Positions 57,293 to 64,000 of a DNA stretch of 64,000 nucleotides are shown here, piece after piece. Position 1 is the first letter of the stretch. Each line of letters opens with the position of its first letter. The position numbers and the translations under genes were made by a program. This stretch comes from Spirosoma rhododendri (GTDB lineage: Bacteria; Bacteroidota; Bacteroidia; Cytophagales; Spirosomataceae), in assembly GCF_012849055.1 (NCBI RefSeq), contig NZ_CP051677.1, positions 2,805,001-2,869,000 on the forward strand, given 5' to 3'. The notes below the pieces were generated by a model. The model was not told the origin of the DNA. It made no database searches and was given only the letters and a program-made list of their open reading frames with translations.

Positions 57293-59272
57293 ATGAAGCA
57301 TATCTATCCTGCTGTCCTGTTGTTTTTGGTGAATGTAAGTCTGGCCCAGGTGCGTTTCGGTCAGCTACCGAAAGACTTACAACTCTACCCCCGTACCAGT
57401 CAGAATCAGGCCAGCGTACCTATCAGCGGTACGGTAAATGCCACTGGATTCCGGCAGATCAGCGTACAGCTCTGGCGGGAGGGTAAGCTGAGCACCGTTG
57501 TCAGTCAGACGCTATCGATGGCCGCTGCTAGTCAGCCGTTTCAGTTATCAGCCCTGATCAAGGCCGAACCGGCAGAGTACCGCTTCCGGATTTTTTTGTA
57601 CAAAAACAATGATTCGACGCTGGTTGCCGATCGCCAGCGCGTCGTCTGTGGTGATGTATATGTCTTATATGGTCAGTCAAACATAATTCCTGGCACCAGC
57701 CTGGCGGAAAACTACGGCGCGGGTTTCAATGATCGGTATCTGCGAAATTATACCTATATCAACGGGGGCGACCCCGTATCTACGCTGAACTGGTACCCGG
57801 CCAAAGAACCCTTTGCCAGTGTTGGTACCGTCGGGTTGAATATCCAGCGGCTAATTCTGGAGCAGTACGGCATCCCAACGGTGGTCATCAATGGGGCCAT
57901 CGGTGGCGCAACAATTACGGAATTGTCGGCGCGGGACCCGCTTTATCACGGCAATACCAACACGTCGTACGGACGGCTACTGACCCGCGTGCAACTGGCT
58001 GGGCTGCAACAAAACGTCAAGGCGATTCTTTGGCGGCAGGGCGAAGCTGAATCAGGGGGTAATGCGACCGGGTACGGCGATAAGTTTGCAACACTCTACA
58101 AGCAATTGCGGGAAGATTACGGAAACGCCCGGCTTTACGTAGCACAAGCTAATCTGCTTGGCAGCGGTAGCGAGGCTGCGGGCACGCTGCGCGATTTTCA
58201 ACGCCGGACCCGGCAATTATTCAGTAATGTCGCAACCATCGCGACGGTGGGCACCCGCGACTACGACGGTATTCACTACTTTGATACAGGATACAGACAA
58301 CTGGCTTTTGAGCAGTTTCGGTTGCTGGCCCGCGACTTCTACGGGGCTACCGACACGCTGCAAATCGGATCGCCCGACATTCAGAAAGTGGTCTATAACG
58401 CCCGGCGCGACTCGGTAACGCTGGTGTTTGAGCCGTCGATGCAGATGGTCTGGCGCGACACAACCTATTACAGTTTTGCAACGGGCGCGCAGATAGGTCG
58501 CCGGTTTCAGAAAGACGCGTTTTTCCTGGACAACAAAGCGGGATTGGTAACCAACGGTGCCGCCAGCGGCAATCGGGTTATTCTGCGACTCAACGCGGCT
58601 TCATCGGCTAAAACGCTGACGTACATGTCGCCCTACTTTTCTGACGCTCTGTCGCCGTTCTACAATGGCCCAACCCTGCGCAACAGCCGGGGAATGCGCG
58701 CATTTACCTTCGCCGACGTGGCTATTGCCGACCGAATTGCCACACCGACTCAACTAGCGGCCACGCCAATCGACGACAAACAGATTCGATTGACATGGAG
58801 CGTACCAACGGCTGGTTCGCAGCAGATCGTCGAACGGGCCGTGGGTCAATCGGGGTCGTTTCAACTGGTGAAAACGCTGGATGGAACGACCCGATCGTAC
58901 GTCGACACGGGGTTGCCCGACCCGTACGCGCTGTATCGCTATCGGGTTCGGGTTCTTACTCAGACGTCGGAATCCGATTACAGCGCTGTGGCCAGGGTCA
59001 TGCTGCTTATTCTGGGGCTGACTGACGCGCCGGTTGTAAGCGTGTACCCTAACCCGGTCGGGCCGGATCGGCAACTGAATCTGGATGCCGGATCAACGAC
59101 AGTCAGTACCGTGGTCATTCGGGATATGCAGGGGCAGGTGGTGAGCGAATGGCGCGGGCGGGCGACCAGTCAGCTTCAACTGCCCCTGCACCAGCTCCCG
59201 TCGGGGCTCTACGTTACCGATATGAACACGACCGACGGGCAGGTACAACAGGAAAAAATAGTGATTCGCTGA
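57293..59272 (+). CDS. secreted SGNH esterase-like protein with FnIII domain and type IX sorting tail
   Basis: The 659-residue protein has a signal peptide, VVCGDVYVLYGQSN (SGNH block I), ILWRQGEAES and DYDGIHYFD (block V), like the 2.6-kb esterase. Block III has Arg where the other copy has His (WRQGE against WHQGE). A fibronectin-III-like domain (ATPIDDKQIRLTWSVPTAG) and a type IX tail (VSVYPNPVGPDRQLNLD to the end EKIVIR) follow. It is exported through T9SS and displayed at the surface. It stands inside the exopolysaccharide cluster on the opposite strand, which suggests deacylation of that glycan, an inference. Confidence 0.9.
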   Translation: MKHIYPAVLLFLVNVSLAQVRFGQLPKDLQLYPRTSQNQASVPISGTVNATGFRQISVQLWREGKLSTVVSQTLSMAAASQPFQLSALIKAEPAEYRFRIFLYKNNDSTLVADRQRVVCGDVYVLYGQSNIIPGTSLAENYGAGFNDRYLRNYTYINGGDPVSTLNWYPAKEPFASVGTVGLNIQRLILEQYGIPTVVINGAIGGATITELSARDPLYHGNTNTSYGRLLTRVQLAGLQQNVKAILWRQGEAESGGNATGYGDKFATLYKQLREDYGNARLYVAQANLLGSGSEAAGTLRDFQRRTRQLFSNVATIATVGTRDYDGIHYFDTGYRQLAFEQFRLLARDFYGATDTLQIGSPDIQKVVYNARRDSVTLVFEPSMQMVWRDTTYYSFATGAQIGRRFQKDAFFLDNKAGLVTNGAASGNRVILRLNAASSAKTLTYMSPYFSDALSPFYNGPTLRNSRGMRAFTFADVAIADRIATPTQLAATPIDDKQIRLTWSVPTAGSQQIVERAVGQSGSFQLVKTLDGTTRSYVDTGLPDPYALYRYRVRVLTQTSESDYSAVARVMLLILGLTDAPVVSVYPNPVGPDRQLNLDAGSTTVSTVVIRDMQGQVVSEWRGRATSQLQLPLHQLPSGLYVTDMNTTDGQVQQEKIVIR

Positions 59273-59275
59273 TGG

Positions 59276-60442
59276 TTAGGGATTAGCTTTTCGGTGCTGA
59301 ATCGCCGATTCGTAGGTCCGTAACATCTGCCGGGCCACAATGTCCATGTCGTACTGCGTTCGCAGCAGGTTAGTCGCGTTCTGACTTAGTTGCTGCCGCA
59401 GCGTTGGGTTGCTCAGTAGCTGAGCGAGTCCTATCTGCACGCTCTCCGGGTTTAGCTCGACCAGTCCCGCTGCCTGATGGGTGCGAATGGCTTCGCCGAA
59501 CCCAACCCGGTCTGATACCAGCGTGGGTGTACCGGCGGCCATTGCTTCCAGCACGGCAATGGAAAAACCTTCGGAGTAGGAGGGCAGTGTAAACAGATCG
59601 GCGTCGTGCAGGGCGGCTTTTTTGTCATCGCCGGTCAGCATACCCACCAGCCTGACCGAATCGCCCAACTGGTGCTGACTGATAAACTGCCGGGCTGTGG
59701 CTTCGTACCCGTCGTCGGGGCCGGCCAGCACCAACAAGGTATCGGGGTGCTGCCGGACGTAATCGCGGAAAGCGGGTAGTAGCAAATCAAGTCCCTTTTT
59801 CTCGTTGAGCCGACTCATAAACAGCACCATCGGCTTGTCGGCGCGGATGTTGAATTTCTGCCGGAACGTACCCTTTGGCGGTAGAATGGCAAAGTCGCTC
59901 ATGCGAACACCGTTGGGAATGAGCTCGATGCGCGGATGTTCGTCGCCGAAATAGCGCAGCAGATCGGCGCGTTCGTCGGTGTTGTTGATATGAACCAGAT
60001 CGGCCCGGCGCAGGTACGCTTTCTGCGCAATCCGGTCGATCAGGCTTTTCTTCCAGTTGTTGTGCGCGTAGGCCCAGCGGTCGAGTACCCCGTGAATAGT
60101 CACAACTTTTGCCACCGCCGACCGATCGGTCATAAACGGAGCCAGCGAACCGAAGTGCCAGAGGGCGTGGCAGTGCACCACGTCGTAGTCCTGAATATGC
60201 TGTTGCAGGTATTGGTACAAACCGACCGAAAACTCGCGGAAGTACTTGCTGACGGGTGTTGTGCGGGGAAACAGCAGCAGGCGGGCACCTTCAGGCACGG
60301 GGTAAGGCCGCTCGTTTGGCGAAATCGGGCTCAGAATGTCGACCTGATGCCCGTCGCGCAGGGCCACCTGCGTATGATCGAAAATGATTTTAGGTGGGCC
60401 ACCAATCTCCCAGCTGTACGCACAGATATTCAGAATTCGCAT
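59276..60442 (-). CDS. glycosyltransferase family 4
   Basis: The 388-residue GT-B enzyme opens with MRILNICAYSWEIGGPPKII. It has the acceptor/donor landmarks DVVHCHALWHFG, the UDP-sugar region VLFMSRLNEKKGLDLLLPAF and the E-x7-E motif in SYSEGFSIAVLEAMAAG. It probably adds a sugar to the growing repeat unit. It is the last gene of a run with the next GT4, the polymerase and a GT2. There is a 17-base gap to the next GT4 upstream. Confidence 0.93.
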   Translation of the reverse strand: MRILNICAYSWEIGGPPKIIFDHTQVALRDGHQVDILSPISPNERPYPVPEGARLLLFPRTTPVSKYFREFSVGLYQYLQQHIQDYDVVHCHALWHFGSLAPFMTDRSAVAKVVTIHGVLDRWAYAHNNWKKSLIDRIAQKAYLRRADLVHINNTDERADLLRYFGDEHPRIELIPNGVRMSDFAILPPKGTFRQKFNIRADKPMVLFMSRLNEKKGLDLLLPAFRDYVRQHPDTLLVLAGPDDGYEATARQFISQHQLGDSVRLVGMLTGDDKKAALHDADLFTLPSYSEGFSIAVLEAMAAGTPTLVSDRVGFGEAIRTHQAAGLVELNPESVQIGLAQLLSNPTLRQQLSQNATNLLRTQYDMDIVARQMLRTYESAIQHRKANP

Positions 60443-60459
60443 AGGGCGCGAAAATACGG

Positions 60460-61620
60460 TTAAGCAGTCACTTTCTTAAAACCGGCCAGCATCTCGCGGG
60501 CCACCACATCGGGCGCATAGGGAGCAATTCGTGCCAGTGCAGCCTGTCGCATAGCCTCCCGGTCGACCTGATCGGTCATGAAACGGGTTAGCAGCTGCGC
60601 TAACTGGTGCGTATTGGCCGGGTCGAAGATGAAGCCCGTTTCGCCATCCACGACCAGATCGGGTACGCAGCCGCATTGACTCGATACGACAACGGGCATC
60701 CCGCAAACCATTGCTTCGTTGACGACCAGTCCCCACGGCTCCGATTGGCTGGGCAGTACCAGCACATCGCTGAGGGCAAGAAACGCCGGTACCCGATACC
60801 AGGGCTGAGCGGGTTGAAACGATACGACGTCGGTAATGCTCAGTGCTGCGGCCTGCTGCACCAGGGCTGGCTGGTCTGTGCCGTCGCCGAGCAAAACAAG
60901 GCCCCAGTCGGCACCGGGTGCCTGTTGGCGGGCCTGCGCAAAGGCATTGAGCAATACCGGTATGTTCTTGACACCGATGAGCCGACCAACGTACACGAAA
61001 TTGTGCGACGGCAGCCGCAGCCGTTCCTGTTCCGCCGATCGGGTCAGCCGCGCCTGTTCGTATACGCGCACGAGCGTTGTGTTGTCGACGGCATTTTTCC
61101 GCAGCAGGATTTTGCGGGCCGGTACGTTCAGCGCCAGCAGGTACTCTGCCGATCGGCTTCCAAAGCAGAAAAAACCGTCGAACAGGCTGATTACCCACCG
61201 CTTAAACGCTTCTTTCGGGCCAGTACGCAGGTGGTCGGCTGTGGTGCTTTCGTTCTGCATGATAACCCGGATACCGCGCAGTTTCGCCCAGAACAGCAAG
61301 GCCAACTGCGCCGGGTCGTAGTAGCCCGTCAGCGTGATTACGTCCGGCCGGTACGCCCGCGCCCGACTGAGTAACGCCTTCGCCCGTTGGGTCGGGCTGG
61401 TATCGTCGAGGTAGCGGTCGAACAGTAGTTCGTAGCTGTAGTGGTAGGGTGGCGCGTCGGCGGCATCGGCTTCCATCCCCGCCCGCGACCGTTCGTTACG
61501 GGCGATCTGTAGCACGTGTACCGTCAGGCCGGGCTGCTGATCGACCTGCTGCTGTAGTGCTTCGAACACACTGGCTTTGTAATGAGCCCACAGCAGGTTG
61601 TGGACAATCAGAATCCGCAT
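60460..61620 (-). CDS. glycosyltransferase family 4
   Basis: The 386 residues begin MRILIVHNLLWAHYKASVFE. They contain VITLTGYYDPAQLALLFWAK, FVYVGRLIGVKNIPVLLNAF (nucleotide-sugar half) and a PSQSEPWGLVVNEAMVCGMP acidic motif. Its ATG overlaps the polymerase stop (atga, one base), so it is translationally coupled. It belongs to the exopolysaccharide cluster. Confidence 0.93.
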   Translation of the reverse strand: MRILIVHNLLWAHYKASVFEALQQQVDQQPGLTVHVLQIARNERSRAGMEADAADAPPYHYSYELLFDRYLDDTSPTQRAKALLSRARAYRPDVITLTGYYDPAQLALLFWAKLRGIRVIMQNESTTADHLRTGPKEAFKRWVISLFDGFFCFGSRSAEYLLALNVPARKILLRKNAVDNTTLVRVYEQARLTRSAEQERLRLPSHNFVYVGRLIGVKNIPVLLNAFAQARQQAPGADWGLVLLGDGTDQPALVQQAAALSITDVVSFQPAQPWYRVPAFLALSDVLVLPSQSEPWGLVVNEAMVCGMPVVVSSQCGCVPDLVVDGETGFIFDPANTHQLAQLLTRFMTDQVDREAMRQAALARIAPYAPDVVAREMLAGFKKVTA

Positions 61621-62999
61621 CAGTTCGTGGGGGAAGTCGCGGGCACGGCCGGTGCATACACAATGTGCCGGTGTTCCTGTAGGTATTCCGGAAACAGGTG
61701 TTCGATACCCATAAACCGGGTCATCAGCGCCAACGGTATCCAGAACGAAATTTCATTTGGCCGCCCCCCGGTAAATGCGGCCACCATAATCAGCATATAA
61801 AAGTACGCCAGAAAGACGCTGAGCTGGTTAGGGTTGGTCCGCATGATACCCAGCGCATAGTACAGGCACATGGCATTGACCCCACCAAACAGGAAGAAGC
61901 CCAGAATACCCATGTTGGTCAGCGATTCCAGCACCGGTACATCGAGATAAAGGTACTTGTAGCCGAAACCCAGAATCAGCATGTGGATGTGCCCCGTCAC
62001 GACGTTGGAGAAAAACAGCGCACTCACCGACCGGTTGGCAGCCGAATCGTCGAGCGTTGCCTTATAGGCTGCTCCCTGCGCTTTGGCTCCCACCAGGGCG
62101 TAAATATTGTCGAGGTTACGCTCGGCAAAGCCGAGTACATACCCGTACAGCACGGCATAAACATCGTAGTATCGTCTGAGGAACAGGGCGATACCAACCA
62201 CACCCAGTGCCACCACACCCAGCGTAACCGGGCGGAAAATGCCCCGAACGACAGCCCGGATCTGCGGTGGGCGAACGTTAAAAGCCAGAAACAGCGTAAT
62301 AGCGATGATCAGCGCCAGAATGGACGATCGTGTCTGGGTCAGGACTAGTACGGCCAGATTGATAACACCCGCAAACAGGGCGAAGATGCGCAAAAGAATA
62401 TTGGTGTCGGAACGGATAAGCCATATTGCGCAGGCAACGACGCCCATGAATGCATTCCGCGAGAAAACGTGGGGGTTACCCGACCCGTCGTCGTTGTCGC
62501 CCAGTGTAATCGTCGCCCGCTGACCGATGGCCCAGCTAGGGTTAGTTATCAGCGAATAGATGAGGCCGAGGTTCGAGACAAACGTAAACAGCACAACGAC
62601 CAGGATAAAAACGCGGGCAATGTCGTTGGGTATGTTGATAAGCAAAAACAGGAAAATCAGCGCGTAGGCGTAATAAATCATGTCTTTGTCGTAGTCCCTG
62701 AAGCCCGGATCGCCCAGGTAGGTAAACATGTAGGCGATGCAGAGCGTGATGAAGCCCAGCCCCATCCAGAACATTGTCATGTTGGGCCGGTACAATCGTC
62801 GCAGCACCGTGAAGGGCACCATCAGGATGAGGCCAACCGCAAATACAGCAGCCGTAAACACGGTGCTGCCGGGGGCCAGTTTGAGGGTTTCCCGGAAAAA
62901 GAAAATCAGCGGGTACCCGTCGACCAGAATGCAGATGCCGAGCACCATGCGCATCAGGTCAATCGTTTCCAGAAAATAAAGGAATTTTCTCATGTTCAA
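61620..62999 (-). CDS. O-antigen ligase/polymerase-like membrane protein (Wzy/WaaL type)
   Basis: The 459-residue protein has ~12 hydrophobic helices and a large periplasmic loop (about residues 280-335) with the sequence DDSAANRSVSALFFSNVVTG, consistent with the O-antigen ligase/polymerase (Wzy_C) pattern. It lies among glycosyltransferases and is coupled to the following GT4. Its likely role is to polymerise or ligate repeat units in the exopolysaccharide pathway. There is no sequence signature strong enough to choose between polymerase and ligase. Confidence 0.85.
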   Translation of the reverse strand: MNMRKFLYFLETIDLMRMVLGICILVDGYPLIFFFRETLKLAPGSTVFTAAVFAVGLILMVPFTVLRRLYRPNMTMFWMGLGFITLCIAYMFTYLGDPGFRDYDKDMIYYAYALIFLFLLINIPNDIARVFILVVVLFTFVSNLGLIYSLITNPSWAIGQRATITLGDNDDGSGNPHVFSRNAFMGVVACAIWLIRSDTNILLRIFALFAGVINLAVLVLTQTRSSILALIIAITLFLAFNVRPPQIRAVVRGIFRPVTLGVVALGVVGIALFLRRYYDVYAVLYGYVLGFAERNLDNIYALVGAKAQGAAYKATLDDSAANRSVSALFFSNVVTGHIHMLILGFGYKYLYLDVPVLESLTNMGILGFFLFGGVNAMCLYYALGIMRTNPNQLSVFLAYFYMLIMVAAFTGGRPNEISFWIPLALMTRFMGIEHLFPEYLQEHRHIVYAPAVPATSPTN

Positions 63000-63058
63000 G
63001 TCAGTGTCCCGTGTGTCGACAGTACCGGCAGGTACCAGTCGTACACGCAGTCATCCGG

Positions 63059-63949
63059 TTATTTTCTTGATTGTCTCAGCCCAAACCGATGACGAATATA
63101 CGCCCAATCACCCCGAAATACGAACGTCGTCAGCTTCCGCAACCGGCAGTAGCGGCTCCAGAACCAGCTACCCAGCCCTGATTTCAGCATCGGGCGGTAT
63201 TTCTGTTTTACCTGCTCGTGTTCCGTCAACCCAACCGTGTTGGCAATAGTCGACGATTTAGCGTCGGGCTGTACCCGAAACCCTCCCCAGAAATCGCTGA
63301 CCTGATGAAAGCTAACCCCCGGCTGTACGCCCAACCGGGCGATGATTTCGTAATCGATTACGAAGCGCAGTGTTTCATCGAGCATCCCATGCGTTTCCAG
63401 CAGCGACCGGCGGATAAACAGTGACTGGTTAAACACTTGCATACCCTCGTAAATCTGGCATTCGGGGCAGAAAGGCAGCGCCTTCATCGTCTCCAGTATA
63501 ACGTCCTGTTCGTCGATGATGTACATACCGCCGTAAAAAACGCCCGTGTCGGGGTTTGTTCGCCAGGCGTCGGCAACGCGCAGCAGGGCGTCGGGCGCAA
63601 ACACGTCGTCGGAGTTCTGAAACGCCACGTAGTCGCCCGTTGCCATCCGAAAGCCTTTATTGATCGCGTCGGTCTGCCCCCGGTCTTTTTCACTGACCCA
63701 GCCAGCCAGATAAGGCTCGTACTTACGGATAATATCCAGCGTACCATCGGTTGATCCGCCGTCAATGATGAAGTATTCGAGGTTAGGATACTGCTGATTC
63801 AATACGCTCAGGATAGTCCGCTCCAGATAAGCCGCCTGGTTGTACGAAGGCGTAACGACGGTTAACTTGGGGTAACGTAGCCCATCCGACTGGGGGCGGG
63901 GGCTGTAGGGTTGGGTAACGAACGTGCGGAGCGAAGAAGCAGCAGCCAT
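63059..63949 (-). CDS. glycosyltransferase family 2
   Basis: The 296-residue GT-A protein shows LTVVTPSYNQAAYLERTILS, YFIIDGGSTDGTLDIIRKYE, FQNSDDVFAPDALLRV (DxD-like SDD) and a conserved QSLFIRRSLLETHGMLDE. Cytoplasmic. It is upstream of the polymerase gene by 59 bases and follows a truncated gene at the window edge by three bases, in one exopolysaccharide transcript. Confidence 0.92.
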   Translation of the reverse strand: MAAASSLRTFVTQPYSPRPQSDGLRYPKLTVVTPSYNQAAYLERTILSVLNQQYPNLEYFIIDGGSTDGTLDIIRKYEPYLAGWVSEKDRGQTDAINKGFRMATGDYVAFQNSDDVFAPDALLRVADAWRTNPDTGVFYGGMYIIDEQDVILETMKALPFCPECQIYEGMQVFNQSLFIRRSLLETHGMLDETLRFVIDYEIIARLGVQPGVSFHQVSDFWGGFRVQPDAKSSTIANTVGLTEHEQVKQKYRPMLKSGLGSWFWSRYCRLRKLTTFVFRGDWAYIRHRFGLRQSRK

Positions 63950-63952
63950 GAA

Positions 63953-64000
63953 TTACAAAAGCGATTGATAAACGGCCAGCGTCTGGGCGGCCGTACGCTC
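63953..64000 (-). CDS. C-terminal end of a further gene, probably a glycosyltransferase (partial)
   Basis: The minus strand has an open frame from the edge ending with a stop at 63953-63955; the last 15 residues read ERTAAQTLAVYQSLL. This style of ending is common in GT4 proteins, and the gene abuts the GT2 gene by three bases. The rest is outside the window, so identity is a guess. Confidence 0.5.
   Translation of the reverse strand, partial: ERTAAQTLAVYQSLL

Overview
The window reads as chromosomal DNA of a Bacteroidota bacterium, most likely order Cytophagales and near Spirosoma. The evidence is two SusC/SusD pairs, a beta-propeller phytase locus, a type IX secretion C-terminal tail, DUF4286 and DUF1735 proteins, and promoters with the Bacteroidota TAnnTTTG -7 box. 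No species can be fixed from sequence alone. No insertion sequence, phage or CRISPR array was seen.

Layout. 1-1.7 kb: 3' end of an rRNA operon (23S, 5S). 1.7-8.8 kb: a four-helix membrane protein, a DUF4286 protein, a secreted SGNH esterase-like protein and a GT4/GH130 pair. 8.8-14.5 kb: a SusC-SusD-DUF1735 uptake operon on the minus strand. A TPR/helix-turn-helix regulator diverges from it. 16.9-22.2 kb: a phytate-type locus (TonB receptor, beta-helix lipoprotein, beta-propeller phytase). 23-27.9 kb: a second SusC/SusD pair. 28.4-34.9 kb: two acidic low-complexity proteins, a beta-propeller/cupredoxin pair, meaB, ispD and queA. 35-39.7 kb: the lepA operon with a nucleotidyltransferase module, an unclassified tRNA-like RNA, an Lrp regulator and hslV. 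39.8-46.1 kb: a histidine kinase/response regulator pair, a PBP4-type peptidase, a beta-CASP hydrolase and accA. 46.2-47.9 kb: an AT-rich island with an AAA ATPase and a nuclease-like partner. 47.9-53.4 kb: housekeeping genes. 53.4-64 kb: an exopolysaccharide cluster.

Six genes are broken by a single missing base: a DUF1735 lipoprotein, a TonB receptor, a SusC, accA, the AAA ATPase and a HAD hydrolase. Each is repaired by adding one base to an existing base or short run. Because accA is among them, the simplest reading is residual indel error in the assembly, not pseudogenes. The repaired reading frames are annotated here.

The most unusual items are the ATPase/nuclease-like pair, the tRNA-like RNA between divergent promoters next to lepA, a heptamer repeat that runs exactly into the phytase start codon, and a 23-bp inverted repeat bracketing the ispD promoter.
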